A stretch of DNA of 30,379 bases, taken from the NCBI GenBank assembly GCA_900544865.1, contig UQXA01000027.1:1-30379 (forward strand), in the 5' to 3' direction. The notes beneath the pieces are model-generated. The model was given only the letters and a program-made list of their open reading frames with translations, was not told where the DNA came from and did not search any database. Position numbers and translations under genes: made by a program. The number at the start of each line of letters is the position of its first letter. Within the stretch, counting starts at the first letter, position 1. Below are positions 7,291 to 16,323 of the stretch, one piece after another. The stretch is from an uncultured Collinsella sp. (GTDB lineage: Bacteria; Actinomycetota; Coriobacteriia; Coriobacteriales; Coriobacteriaceae).

Positions 7291-8217
7291 ATGAACAACA
7301 TCGTACTTGCCGTTCTGCAGGGCGTGGTCGTTATGGCCGTCGCGCCGTTCTTCTCCGGTCTCGGCCGCGTGATCCGCGCCAAGATGCACAACCGTCGCGG
7401 CCCCAGCATCATGCAGGACTATCGCGACCTGGCCAAGCTCTTTGCGCGCCCCGAGTCCCAGAGCGAGGACGCGAGCTTTGCGCTGCGCATTATGCCGCCG
7501 CTGTTCTTCGCCGTCGCCTTTATGCTCGCGATGGGCCTGCCGCTCTTTACGGCGCAAAGCCCCATCCCGGTCTTTGGTGACGCCATCACCATCATGTACA
7601 GTCTGGCGCTCGCCCGTTTCTTCTTCGCCCTCTGCGGTGTGGATTCGTCCAACGCCTACGCCGGTATCGGCGGCGTCCGCGAGCTGCTCATGAGCGTGCT
7701 CATCGAGCCGTCCATGCTGCTGGCGCTGTTTGCCGCCGCCCTGGTGTGCGGTTCCACCGACATCGCCACCATGGGTCAGCACATCATGACGGGTGCCATC
7801 GACGCACCGGTCGCCGTGATCCTTGCCGGCATTGCCTTTGCGATCGCCTGCTACATGGAACTCGGCAAGCTGCCGTTTGACCAGGCCGAGGCCGAGCAGG
7901 AGCTCCAGGAAGGTCCGCTCGCCGAGCTTTCCGGCCCGTCGCTCGCCATGGCCAAGCTCGCCATGTCCATGAAGCAGGTCCTGGTCGTCGCCTGGTTCTG
8001 CGCGATTTTTGTCCCCTGGGGCGAGCCCGCGACCGTGGGCGCCGCCGCCGTTCTGGGTGCAGTCATCTTCCTGGTGAAGTGCCTGATCGACTTTGTCGTA
8101 TGCGGCGTGATCGAGAACTCCTGCTCGCGTTCGCGCTTTAAGGTGCTCGGTAATCAGACCTGGGCCGTCGTGGGCATCGCCGTGCTGGCGTTTGTCTTCG
8201 TGGTCGTCGGCGTGTAG
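7291..8217 (+). CDS. hyfC: Hydrogenase-4 component C, NuoH-like membrane subunit
   Basis: The product has 308 residues and belongs to the NuoH/HycD/HyfC family, which anchors the hydrogenase module to the membrane. Visible hallmarks are an N-terminal helix followed by the basic loop R-V-I-R-A-K-M-H-N-R-R-G-P-S, and the acidic loop E-L-G-K-L-P-F-D-Q-A-E-A-E-Q-E-L-Q. In this family that loop faces the [NiFe]/[4Fe-4S] subunits and links electron transfer to ion movement. The ribosome site GGAGGGGAG lies just upstream of the ATG. It is 15 nt from hyfD. Confidence 0.94.
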   Translation: MNNIVLAVLQGVVVMAVAPFFSGLGRVIRAKMHNRRGPSIMQDYRDLAKLFARPESQSEDASFALRIMPPLFFAVAFMLAMGLPLFTAQSPIPVFGDAITIMYSLALARFFFALCGVDSSNAYAGIGGVRELLMSVLIEPSMLLALFAAALVCGSTDIATMGQHIMTGAIDAPVAVILAGIAFAIACYMELGKLPFDQAEAEQELQEGPLAELSGPSLAMAKLAMSMKQVLVVAWFCAIFVPWGEPATVGAAAVLGAVIFLVKCLIDFVVCGVIENSCSRSRFKVLGNQTWAVVGIAVLAFVFVVVGV

Positions 8218-8232
8218 GAGAAGGGAGAAACA

Positions 8233-9690
8233 ATGTCATTTGCAGTCAGTCTGTCCCTTCTCGGCTTGGTCGCTATCGCGGCCCCGATGGTGGCCTCGGT
8301 GCTCGTCGCCCTGTTCCCCCGTCCGTACGCCAAGTGGTTCAGCGTTTTGGGTGCCGCCGTCTCGACGGTCTGCACCATCGCCCTCGCCGCGAATTTCGCC
8401 GGCGCTGGCATGCCCGACACGCAGGTCCCCCTGATCTCGTTTGGGCAGACCCTCGTCATGGGATTCACCTTCGATCGCATGAGCACGCTGCTCGCGCCCG
8501 CCTTTGTGGGTATCGGCCTGCTTGTCGTGATCTATTCGATTCCCTATATGAGCGAGAATAACCGTGAGCATCCCGACGCACCGCGTCGTCGCTTCTACGC
8601 GTACCTCGCGACCTTCATTGGCGCCATGGCCGGCCTCGTGTACAGCTCGACCCTTTTGGGCCAGCTCGTGTTCTTTGAGATCACGGGTGCGTGCTCTTGG
8701 GGCCTCATTAGCTACTACATGACGCCTACGGCCAAGAAGGCCGGCATGAAGGCCCTGATCATTACGCATATCGGTGCGCTCGGCCTGTATCTGGGCGCCG
8801 CCATCGTGTTTGCCCATACCGGTACCTTCGCCATTACCGCGATTGCCGGCCTCGACGCCAAGCTCAAGGCTATCGTCCTTTTGCTCGTGCTGTTTGCGGC
8901 CTGGGCCAAGTCTGCACAGGTTCCCATGTACATGTGGCTGCCTTCGGCCATGGAGGCGCCGACGCCTGTTTCGGCCTACCTGCATGGCGCCTCGATGGTC
9001 AAGGTCGGCGTGTGCGTGTTCGCGCGTGCACTCGTCTCTGCCGGCGAGATTCCCGAGATCGTGGGCTGGGTTGCCATTATCGACGCCATGGTCACCATGC
9101 TCTTTGGTTTCCTTATGTACCTGCCGCAAAAGGACATGAAGCGTCTGCTGGCCTTCTCCACGATCGCCCAGCTCTCCTATGTGTTCTTTGGTCTGGGCCT
9201 TTCGGTCTTTGGCAGCCAGCTGGCCTTTGACGGTGCCGTGTGCCATATCTTTAACCACGCGTTCGCCAAGACCCTGTTCTTCCTGATCGCCGGTTCGTTC
9301 TCCTTTACGCTCGGCACGCGTATGCTGCCCAAGCTTCGCGGCATCGTAAAGAAGTACCCGATCTCGGGCGTGGGCTTTGGTGTCGCCGCGCTCGCCATTG
9401 CCGGCGTGCCGCCCATGAACACGTTCTTCTCGAAGTTCCAGATCATTGCCGGCGGCTTTTCTGTGGGTGCCGGTAACGTCGCGATCCTGGTGCTCGTGTG
9501 CATCATGGTCGCCGAGACCGTCGCCACCTTTGCCTGGTTCCTTAAGTGGATGGGCTATTGCCTGCCCGGCGAGCCGAGCGACGAGGTCGCTGCGGGAGCT
9601 CCGCTTCCCCGCGCGATGGCGTTCGTGTTCATCGTGCTCATCATCATGGTTATCGTCAGCGGCCCGCTTTCGGCCAGCTGGATCGGTTAG
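8233..9690 (+). CDS. hyfD: Hydrogenase-4 component D, NuoL/M/N-like membrane subunit
   Basis: The product has 485 residues (E. coli HyfD 479). It matches HyfD over long blocks, including F-I-G-A-M-A-G-L-V-Y-S-S-T-L-L-G-Q-L, E-A-P-T-P-V-S-A-Y-L-H-G-A-S-M-V-K-V-G-V and G-F-L-M-Y-L-P-Q-K-D-M-K-R-L-L-A. HyfD has no counterpart in the simpler Hyc complex, so this gene marks the operon as FHL-2 rather than FHL-1. It should be a second antiporter-like channel. AGAAGGGAGAAA precedes the ATG. Confidence 0.94.
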   Translation: MSFAVSLSLLGLVAIAAPMVASVLVALFPRPYAKWFSVLGAAVSTVCTIALAANFAGAGMPDTQVPLISFGQTLVMGFTFDRMSTLLAPAFVGIGLLVVIYSIPYMSENNREHPDAPRRRFYAYLATFIGAMAGLVYSSTLLGQLVFFEITGACSWGLISYYMTPTAKKAGMKALIITHIGALGLYLGAAIVFAHTGTFAITAIAGLDAKLKAIVLLLVLFAAWAKSAQVPMYMWLPSAMEAPTPVSAYLHGASMVKVGVCVFARALVSAGEIPEIVGWVAIIDAMVTMLFGFLMYLPQKDMKRLLAFSTIAQLSYVFFGLGLSVFGSQLAFDGAVCHIFNHAFAKTLFFLIAGSFSFTLGTRMLPKLRGIVKKYPISGVGFGVAALAIAGVPPMNTFFSKFQIIAGGFSVGAGNVAILVLVCIMVAETVATFAWFLKWMGYCLPGEPSDEVAAGAPLPRAMAFVFIVLIIMVIVSGPLSASWIG

Positions 9691-9703
9691 GAGGTAGAAC
9701 GAC

Positions 9704-10357
9704 ATGGGTTATTCGATCGTCAACATCCTTGGCGGCCTTCTGATCGTCACGTCCACCATGGTGGTCGTCTCCAAGAACATCAAGCATGCCATCAGCTGGT
9801 ATGCAGTGCAGTCGCTGGTGCTCGTGGGACTGCTCGCCACGCTCGGTGCCACTACCGGTGCGCAGGAGCTGCTTATGTGGGCCGGATCTGCCTTTATCAC
9901 CAAGGTCGTCCTGGTCCCTTATATCCTCAACCGCGCATACAAGAAGATGGGTGAGCCGAGCGACGCATCGCTCAAGGCCGGCCTTAAGCCCGCGTGGGCC
10001 ATTTGCATCATCGCCGTGGAGGTCGCGATCTGCTTTGCCGTCGTGACGCAGATCAGCCTGCCCACGGCCGAGGTCGCAACGCCTGCGCTCGCTATTAGCT
10101 TCGCTCACTTCTTTGTGGGCCTCACCTGCATCATCTCGCAGCGCAACATCATGAAGCAGATCTTTGGATACTGCCTTATGGAAAACGGCAGCCACGTGAC
10201 GCTCGCGCTTTTGGCCCCCACCGCTCCCGAGATCATCGAGATCGGTATCGCCACCGACGCCATCTTTGCCGTCATCATCATGTCCATCGTCGTGCGTCGC
10301 ATTTGGGACGACTCCCACTCGCTCGATGCGCGCGACCTGTCCGAGCTGAGGGGGTAG
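9704..10357 (+). CDS. hyfE: Hydrogenase-4 component E, NuoK-like membrane subunit
   Basis: The product has 217 residues (E. coli HyfE 216) with about six hydrophobic helices. Residues 1-100 carry the NuoK-like pattern of short helices with few charges, and the second half is an additional membrane domain ending in a cytoplasmic tail rich in Asp and Arg. Like HyfD and HyfF it is absent from the Hyc system. AGGAGG just upstream of the ATG supports the start. It is 3 nt from hyfF. Confidence 0.92.
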   Translation: MGYSIVNILGGLLIVTSTMVVVSKNIKHAISWYAVQSLVLVGLLATLGATTGAQELLMWAGSAFITKVVLVPYILNRAYKKMGEPSDASLKAGLKPAWAICIIAVEVAICFAVVTQISLPTAEVATPALAISFAHFFVGLTCIISQRNIMKQIFGYCLMENGSHVTLALLAPTAPEIIEIGIATDAIFAVIIMSIVVRRIWDDSHSLDARDLSELRG

Positions 10358-10360
10358 TCC

Positions 10361-11920
10361 ATGGAAACGTTGATTCTCGCCCTGCTCGCGACTCCTTTGG
10401 TGTTCTCGCTGGTTATGGCGTTTTTGCCCAAGAACACGTCCTATAACGTGTTTGCCGGTCTCAACCTGGTCTCCGTCGCAGCCGTCCTGGTGCTGTCGAT
10501 TATGACGGCCGGTGACGTCCTTATGAGCGGCGAAACCGCGAGCGCTCTTGGCCTGTGGTTCCACCTCGATTCGCTGGGCGCCATCTTTGTGCTGCTCATC
10601 GGCTTTATCGGTTTTCTTACGGGGCTGTTCTCGCTGCCCTATGTAAAGGCCGATATCGAGGAGGGCTCCATGCCCGCCGAGCGCGCCAAGCAGTATTTTG
10701 CACTGTTTAGTCTGTTCGTGTTTACCATGCTGCTCGCGTGCCTGTCCAACAACATGATCCTCACGTGGGCCGCCGTGGAGGCAACCACGCTTTCCACCGT
10801 GTTCCTGGTGGGTATCTACAAGAACAAGACGGCCCTCGAGGCTTCTTGGAAGTATGCGATGGTCTGCACCGCCGGCGTGGCCTTCGGCCTGTTCGGTACG
10901 CTGCTGATCTACGCCAACGCCGCCGACGTGATTCCCAACGCCCACGAGGCCGCATTCCTGTCGTGCGTGCTGCCGTATGCCGACCAGTTCGACCCGACGC
11001 TCATGCGCCTCGCCTTTGCGTTTATCGTGATCGGCTTTGGCACCAAGGCCGGCCTGTTCCCCATGCACACTTGGCTGCCCGATGCCCACTCCCAGGCCCC
11101 GAGCCCTGTCTCGGCCCTGCTCTCGGGCGTGCTGCTTAAGTGCGCCATGCTTGTGATCATGCGCTTCTACGGCTTTACTATCCAGGCCGTGGGCGCCGAG
11201 TATCCGCAGCTTTTGCTGTTGATCGTCGGCACGCTGTCCATTTTGGTGGCGGCACTTTCTATGTTCCGCCAGGACGACCTCAAGCGCCGCTTTGCGTATT
11301 CGTCTGTGGAGAACGTGGGCGTTATCGCCCTGTGCCTGGGTATCGGCGGCCCGCTGGGTATCGCCGCGGCCCTGCTGCACTGCGTGTTCCACGGCTTTAC
11401 CAAGACGCTTGCCTTCTGCGTGTCCGGCAACATCCAGCACGCCTTTGGCACGCGTAGCCTGGCCAAGATCCAGGGCGTCGTCGAGGTTGCCCCCGCAACC
11501 GCCGCGCTCGCCATCCTGGCGCTGCTCGGTCTTGGCGCCTTCCCGCCCTTTGGCATGTTTATCTCCGAGTTCCTGACTTTTGTCGCCGGTGTTACCGCCG
11601 GTCCCATGTGGCTGGTCGTCGTGGTCGCCCTCGGTCTTACCGTGGCCATCTCCGCGCTCACCCGCATCGCACTCAAGTCGGTATTCGGTCATGCGCCCCA
11701 GGGCATGGGCAAGCATGAGGCCCCGGCGCTCATGCTTATCCCCGAAATCATCCTGGCTGTCATGATCTTGTGGTTTGGCATCGCCACCCCGCTGCCTCTC
11801 GTGCACGGTGTGGAGACCGCGACCGGCATCGTGCTCGAGCAGAGCACCGAGGAACTTCACGCGACGCCGATGTACCGCGCTGTGTTCGGTACCGAGACCG
11901 CTCAGAGCGAGGTGGAGTAA
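10361..11920 (+). CDS. hyfF: Hydrogenase-4 component F, NuoL/M/N-like membrane subunit
   Basis: The product has 519 residues (E. coli HyfF 526). The antiporter-like core includes H-T-W-L-P-D-A-H-S-Q-A-P-S-P-V-S-A-L-L-S-G and R-Q-D-D-L-K-R-R-F-A-Y-S-S-V-E-N-V-G, both typical of HyfF. It supplies the third putative ion channel of the complex. The gap to hyfE is only 3 nt and the start relies on AGGGGG overlapping the end of hyfE. It is 3 nt from hyfG. Confidence 0.94.
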   Translation: METLILALLATPLVFSLVMAFLPKNTSYNVFAGLNLVSVAAVLVLSIMTAGDVLMSGETASALGLWFHLDSLGAIFVLLIGFIGFLTGLFSLPYVKADIEEGSMPAERAKQYFALFSLFVFTMLLACLSNNMILTWAAVEATTLSTVFLVGIYKNKTALEASWKYAMVCTAGVAFGLFGTLLIYANAADVIPNAHEAAFLSCVLPYADQFDPTLMRLAFAFIVIGFGTKAGLFPMHTWLPDAHSQAPSPVSALLSGVLLKCAMLVIMRFYGFTIQAVGAEYPQLLLLIVGTLSILVAALSMFRQDDLKRRFAYSSVENVGVIALCLGIGGPLGIAAALLHCVFHGFTKTLAFCVSGNIQHAFGTRSLAKIQGVVEVAPATAALAILALLGLGAFPPFGMFISEFLTFVAGVTAGPMWLVVVVALGLTVAISALTRIALKSVFGHAPQGMGKHEAPALMLIPEIILAVMILWFGIATPLPLVHGVETATGIVLEQSTEELHATPMYRAVFGTETAQSEVE

Positions 11921-11923
11921 CGA

Positions 11924-13696
11924 ATGATTGAAACTGAGAACAAGGTGTATGTCCGTCGCTGCGAGAGCCATGTCGAGGCCCTGCGCCGCGCCGTTCCGGG
12001 CTGCATCGAGAAGGTCGAGTGGCAGTGCGAGGACCAGCTGACGATTACCGTCAAGCAGGACAAGCTGCCCGAGGCCGTCCACTACCTGTATTACGAGCGC
12101 TACGGCTGGATTCCCGTGATCATCGGTAACGATGAGCGCAGTCTGTGCGGCCGTTACGCCGTGTACTACGTCATCTCCATGGAGGGGGAGGATCCCGGCT
12201 GGGTGACCGTCCGCGCCGAGGTCGATCCCGCCAAGATGACGTTCCCGTCCGTGACGCCGTTCGTCCCCGCCTGCGTGTGGGGCGAGCGCGAGCTTCGCGA
12301 CATGTTCGGCCTGATCCCCGAGGGTCTGCCTGATCGTCGTCGCCTGGTGCTGCCCGACGATTGGCCCAGTGGCCTGTATCCGCTGCGCAAGGACTCCATG
12401 GACTACCGCTTCCGTCCCGCTCCCGCGAGTGACATGGAAAACTACGAGTTCTTGGCCGATACCAAGGGCAAGGAGACGACACTCGTTCCCATGGGCCCGC
12501 TGCACATCACCTCCGACGAGCCCGGCCACTTCCGCCTGTTCGTCGAGGGCGAGACGATCGTCGACGCCGACTACCGTCTGTTCTACGTGCACCGCGGTAT
12601 GGAGAAGGTCGCCGAGACGCGCCTGAACTATGACGCCGTGACGTTCCTCGCTGACCGCATCTGCGGCATCTGCGGCTGCGCCCACTCGGTGGCCTACGCC
12701 GAGGCCGTTGAGCGCGCCCAGGGCATCCATGTCCCGCCGCGCGCCCAGTATATCCGCGCTATCATGCTCGAGGTCGAGCGCCTGCACTCGCATCTGCTCA
12801 ACATTGGCCTGGCATCGCACTACACGGGCTTCGACTCCGGCTTCCAACAGTTCTTCCGCGTCCGCGAGAAGTCCATGGACCTGGCCGAGAAGCTCTCCGG
12901 TCACCGCAAGACCTACGGCCTCAACGTGATCGGCGGCGTGCGTCGCGACATTTTGGCCGAGCAGAAGCTCTCCACGCTCACGACCATCCACCAGCTGCGC
13001 TCCGAGGTTCAGGAGCTCGTCGACGTCTTGCTCTCCACGCCCAACTTTATCGAGCGTACGAGCGGCATCGGCATCCTGGACCGCAAGATCGCACGCGACT
13101 TCTCGCCGGTCGGCCCGCTCATGCGCGGCTCGGGCTATGCCCGCGACGTGCGTTTTGACCATCCCTTCGACGGCTACGCCGATCCGGACGTCCAAAAGAT
13201 GCACGCCGCCACGGCCGACACCTGCGATGCCTTCGGCCGTACCGCCGTCCGCATCCAGGAGGTCTACGATTCGATCGACATGATCGAGACCATGCTCGAG
13301 AACTGCCCGTCGGGCCCCATCCTCACCACGGATTGGGAGTACACCCCGCACAAGTACGCCATCGGCGCCACCGAGGCACCGCGCGGCGAGGATGTGCACT
13401 GGGCGATGCTCGGCAACAACCAGAAGTGCTACCGCTGGCGCGCCAAGGCCGCCACGTACAGCAACTGGCCGGTCCTGCGCTACATGTTCCGCGGCAACAC
13501 CGTGGGCGATGCGGCGCTGATCGTCGGCTCGCTCGACCCGTGCTACTCCTGCACCGACCGCGTGACGGTGACCGATGTCGCCGCCAAGCGCGACCACGTG
13601 CTCGACAAGGAGCAGTTCGAGAACGTCTGGCGCGACAAGTCGCCGCTTGCGGGCGAGGGCACCATGGCCGCTCCGCTCGATGAGGAGGCGCTCTAA
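11924..13696 (+). CDS. hyfG: Group 4 [NiFe]-hydrogenase large subunit (NuoC-NuoD fusion)
   Basis: The product has 590 residues. The first 160 or so form a NuoC-like domain (E-R-E-L-R-D-M-F-G signature). The rest is the catalytic large subunit. The [Ni-Fe] ligands are R-I-C247-G-I-C250-G and D-P-C540-Y-S-C543. In E. coli HycE the protease HycI cuts after the Arg in C-T-D-R, and the same sequence here ends at Arg546, so about 44 residues (547-590) would be removed on maturation. The hycI gene lies downstream in the same operon. The protein reduces protons to H2 on the cytoplasmic side. It has 1-3 nt gaps to both neighbours. Confidence 0.96.
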   Translation: MIETENKVYVRRCESHVEALRRAVPGCIEKVEWQCEDQLTITVKQDKLPEAVHYLYYERYGWIPVIIGNDERSLCGRYAVYYVISMEGEDPGWVTVRAEVDPAKMTFPSVTPFVPACVWGERELRDMFGLIPEGLPDRRRLVLPDDWPSGLYPLRKDSMDYRFRPAPASDMENYEFLADTKGKETTLVPMGPLHITSDEPGHFRLFVEGETIVDADYRLFYVHRGMEKVAETRLNYDAVTFLADRICGICGCAHSVAYAEAVERAQGIHVPPRAQYIRAIMLEVERLHSHLLNIGLASHYTGFDSGFQQFFRVREKSMDLAEKLSGHRKTYGLNVIGGVRRDILAEQKLSTLTTIHQLRSEVQELVDVLLSTPNFIERTSGIGILDRKIARDFSPVGPLMRGSGYARDVRFDHPFDGYADPDVQKMHAATADTCDAFGRTAVRIQEVYDSIDMIETMLENCPSGPILTTDWEYTPHKYAIGATEAPRGEDVHWAMLGNNQKCYRWRAKAATYSNWPVLRYMFRGNTVGDAALIVGSLDPCYSCTDRVTVTDVAAKRDHVLDKEQFENVWRDKSPLAGEGTMAAPLDEEAL

Positions 13697-13697
13697 T

Positions 13698-14414
13698 ATG
13701 CTGAAGCTTTGGAAGGTTAACGCCAAGGCCGGCGACGCGACGGTCAAGTACCCGTTTGCGCCGTTCCCCACCAACAAGGACATGCGCGGCAAGCCCGAGC
13801 ACAACGCCGAGCTCTGCATCGCCTGCGGTGCCTGCGGCGTGGCGTGCCCGGCCGATGCCATTCGCATGGACACCGACCTTGCGGCCGATACCATCACCTG
13901 GTCGATCGACTACGGTCGCTGCATCTTTTGCGGCCGCTGCGAGGAAGCCTGCCCCATGGAGGCCATCAAGCTCACCGAGGAGTTTGAGCTGGCCGTCATG
14001 AGCAAGGACGACCTCACCAGCAAGAGCGTCTATGCGCTCGAGCACTGCTCGCGTTGCGGCAAGCCGTTTGCCCCGCACAAGGAGATCGACTATGCCAAGC
14101 GCCTGCTGCAAAAGGCCGGCGGCATGGAGGCCGAGCAGGCCGCCCGCACCGTCGGTATGTGCCAGGAGTGCAAGCGCGAACTCGACGCCCTGCGCGCCGC
14201 ATCGGCCGTAAAGACCGGCAACGCACGCGGCATGGCTGCCAACGAGACGCTTGCGTCCGGCGAGCCCCAGGGTCCCGGCATGGAGTATCTGGGCGGCCAC
14301 GGCGTGAACCCGGAGTATATCGACCGCGAGCTTAACCCCGATGCGCCCGAGATTCCCGCCGGTCCGGCGCCGGTCGAGGGCATCATCATGGATTTTGAAA
14401 CGAAGGAGGAGTAA
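13698..14414 (+). CDS. hyfH: Hydrogenase-4 component H, NuoI-like 2x[4Fe-4S] ferredoxin
   Basis: The product has 238 residues. It carries two cluster motifs, C-I-A-C-G-A-C-G-V-A-C-P and C-I-F-C-G-R-C-E-E-A-C-P, which pass electrons to HyfI. Two later CxxC pairs (C-S-R-C-G-K-P-F-A-P-H-K-E and C-Q-E-C-K-R-E-L) look like a small metal-binding knuckle. The protein is longer than E. coli HyfH (181), with an added tail of about 60 residues rich in Gly, Pro and acidic residues. The start is ATG 13698, one base after the hyfG stop, with GAGGAGG upstream; the open frame runs further 5' but only as a shadow of hyfG. Confidence 0.93.
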   Translation: MLKLWKVNAKAGDATVKYPFAPFPTNKDMRGKPEHNAELCIACGACGVACPADAIRMDTDLAADTITWSIDYGRCIFCGRCEEACPMEAIKLTEEFELAVMSKDDLTSKSVYALEHCSRCGKPFAPHKEIDYAKRLLQKAGGMEAEQAARTVGMCQECKRELDALRAASAVKTGNARGMAANETLASGEPQGPGMEYLGGHGVNPEYIDRELNPDAPEIPAGPAPVEGIIMDFETKEE

Positions 14415-14416
14415 CC

Positions 14417-15199
14417 ATGGCCGAACCCACGCTTTTGCCCGAGCGGCTCCAGTACCGCCCGACCAAGATCGAGCTCGACGAGAGCATCGAGAAGGCCAAG
14501 GCGACCCTTCTTAAGAAGATCAAGCGCTCGGTGTATGTCTACCGCGTTGACTGCGGCGGCTGCAACGGCTGCGAGATCGAGATCTTCGGTTCCATCACGC
14601 CCGTCTTCGACGTCGAGCGCTTTGGCATCAAGGTCGTGCCCTCGCCCCGTCATGCCGACGTGCTGTTGTACACCGGCGCCGTGACGCGTGCCATGCGCAT
14701 GCCGGCCCTGCGCGCCTTTGAGGCCGCACCCGATCCCAAGATCGTGGTGTCCTATGGCGCGTGCGGCTGCACCGGTGGCATCTTCTACGACAACTACTGC
14801 GTCTGGGGCGGCACGGACAAGATTCTGCCGGTCGATGTCTACATCCCCGGCTGCCCGCCCAGCCCCGCGCAGACCATCTACGGCTTTGCCATGGCGCTCG
14901 GTCTGCTGGACCAAAAGCTCCATGCCGAGACCACGGTGGAGGCCGCCGGCGAGCAGGCCGATATCCTGCACCCCGGCGTGCCGTACAAGCTGCGTGTGGC
15001 CATCGAGCGTGAGGCTCGCGCCATGAGCGGCTACCGCTACGGCCGTGACCTGGCCAACGAGTTTATGGATACGCTCGAGGGCGCGCCCAAGGGCGATATC
15101 CGCGGCGCCATGGCGCTGCTCATCGACAAGCAAGATGATCCGCGCCGCGTCGAGGTGTACTCGGCGCTGCAGGATCTGGTGCTGGCCGGAGGTCGCTAG
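14417..15199 (+). CDS. hyfI: [NiFe]-hydrogenase small subunit, NuoB-like
   Basis: The product has 260 residues (E. coli HyfI 252). The cluster-binding pattern is visible as D-C-G-G-C49-N-G-C52-E-I-E, G-A-C-G-C-T-G-G and P-G-C-P-P-S-P. These bind the single proximal [4Fe-4S] cluster that feeds the [NiFe] site in HyfG. The N-terminal 35 residues and the last 60 (a charged helical tail) lie outside the NuoB core, as in other HyfI proteins. GAAGGAGG precedes the ATG. The stop codon abuts the next start. Confidence 0.94.
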   Translation: MAEPTLLPERLQYRPTKIELDESIEKAKATLLKKIKRSVYVYRVDCGGCNGCEIEIFGSITPVFDVERFGIKVVPSPRHADVLLYTGAVTRAMRMPALRAFEAAPDPKIVVSYGACGCTGGIFYDNYCVWGGTDKILPVDVYIPGCPPSPAQTIYGFAMALGLLDQKLHAETTVEAAGEQADILHPGVPYKLRVAIEREARAMSGYRYGRDLANEFMDTLEGAPKGDIRGAMALLIDKQDDPRRVEVYSALQDLVLAGGR

Positions 15200-15781
15200 A
15201 TGGAGCTCACGGACCGCTCTGGTTACTTTGCGGGCCCCGGTATGCTCGGCGGCTCCTTTGGCGATGCCTCGCGCGCAAGCGACGAGGCCGCCGAGGGCGT
15301 CGCCGACCCCTGCCTGGGCCACGCGCCCGACCAGGTGGTCTTCTATGAGCTCACGCGTAAGTTTGTGGAGACCGAGGAAGACGTTCCCCAGGAGGCCTGC
15401 GACGTGCTGTACTACACGCTCGCCGTGGGCCACCACACCGGCGTGCTCGATTGCTTTGAGCCGCGCCTGTCGGTGCCGGTGGATGTGTTCTATTCGCTCG
15501 TCGACGCGCTGCCGGAGGGGGAGGCCAAGACCAAGTTCGAGGCCATCCGCTCCTTTGGTGAGTGCCAGCTCGACAAGGCGGCGGTGCCGTCGCTGCTCGA
15601 GGCCTGCGATATGCTGCTCGATGAGCGCGGTTTTCGCGGTTCTGCCAAGGCCGGCATCTCGGTGTTCGACGACGACTTTGGCCTGCATGCCCAGCAGGTC
15701 GCGTTTCTGATGAAGTTTCGCGATCTGGTTGAGCGCGTGCGCGATGTGTCGGGCGTGTATCTGACAGGAAGGTTGCAGTAA
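15200..15781 (+). CDS. hyfJ: Formate hydrogenlyase maturation protein, HycH/HyfJ family
   Basis: The product has 193 residues. The core (F-Y-E-L-T-R-K-F-V-E-T, then V-L-Y-Y-T-L-A-V-G-H-H-T-G-V-L-D-C) is the HycH/HyfJ signature. HycH is needed for maturation of the hydrogenase large subunit in E. coli, though its exact chemistry is unsettled. There are about 45 extra residues ahead of the core compared with the E. coli protein (about 137 aa). The early start is supported by CCGGAGG at 15185-15191 and by the lack of another good ribosome site. It ends in a TAATG overlap with hycI. Confidence 0.88.
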   Translation: MELTDRSGYFAGPGMLGGSFGDASRASDEAAEGVADPCLGHAPDQVVFYELTRKFVETEEDVPQEACDVLYYTLAVGHHTGVLDCFEPRLSVPVDVFYSLVDALPEGEAKTKFEAIRSFGECQLDKAAVPSLLEACDMLLDERGFRGSAKAGISVFDDDFGLHAQQVAFLMKFRDLVERVRDVSGVYLTGRLQ

Positions 15782-16284
15782 TGGGTCGCGTTGTGGATGG
15801 TCGCGTGAACGGCGCCCCGTTTGCGGGTATCGTGCTCACGGCGGGAAGCGTGCTGCGTGCCGACGATGCCGCCGGCCCCGTGCTCTCCAAAAAGATGGAG
15901 GACGCGCCGCTTGCCGGCTGGTACACCATCGATGGCGGTCAGACGCCCGAGGATGACATCATCGAGGTCAAGCGCGAACGTCCGCCGCGTTTGGTATTGG
16001 TCGATGCCGCCGACATGGCGCTGCCCGTCGGTGCCATCCGCCTGCTCGACAAGCGCGATGTGGCCCGCAAGTCGATGTTCACCACGCATTCGCTTCCCCT
16101 GTCGATTCTGATCGAAGAGATTGAGCAATCGTGTGATGATATCGTCTTCATAGGGATTCAGCCGGGCGACACGGAGTTCTACAACCCCATGTCCCCGGAA
16201 GTCTTTGACGCCGTCGACGCCGTGTACGACGCCGTGGCCGCCAACGACTTTTCCCACTTTGTCCGCTTGGGACAAGAGCAATAG
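15781..16284 (+). CDS. hycI: Hydrogenase maturation protease
   Basis: The product has 167 residues. HycI-type proteases use the nickel in the immature large subunit as a recognition point and then cut off its C-terminal peptide. The three residues that bind the metal in E. coli HycI (Asp16, Asp62, His90) correspond to Asp29 in A-D-D-A-A-G-P, Asp74 in L-V-D-A-A-D-M and His102 in T-T-H-S-L-P. The segment G-I-Q-P-G-D-T-E-F-Y also matches. The first 15 residues are an extension relative to E. coli. Its target is most likely HyfG, encoded upstream. The ATG overlaps the hyfJ stop by one base. Confidence 0.94.
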   Translation: MGRVVDGRVNGAPFAGIVLTAGSVLRADDAAGPVLSKKMEDAPLAGWYTIDGGQTPEDDIIEVKRERPPRLVLVDAADMALPVGAIRLLDKRDVARKSMFTTHSLPLSILIEEIEQSCDDIVFIGIQPGDTEFYNPMSPEVFDAVDAVYDAVAANDFSHFVRLGQEQ

Positions 16285-16323
16285 GTGCGCTTGTCCCTGC
16301 TGATTAGGAAAGAAGTGATTGAC

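Noticed and set aside
4629..13897. Very long minus-strand frames (up to 1413 codons) opposite the hyf genes
   Set aside because: They are a consequence of high-GC codon use on the other strand; they lack membrane or domain features and overlap strongly supported genes.
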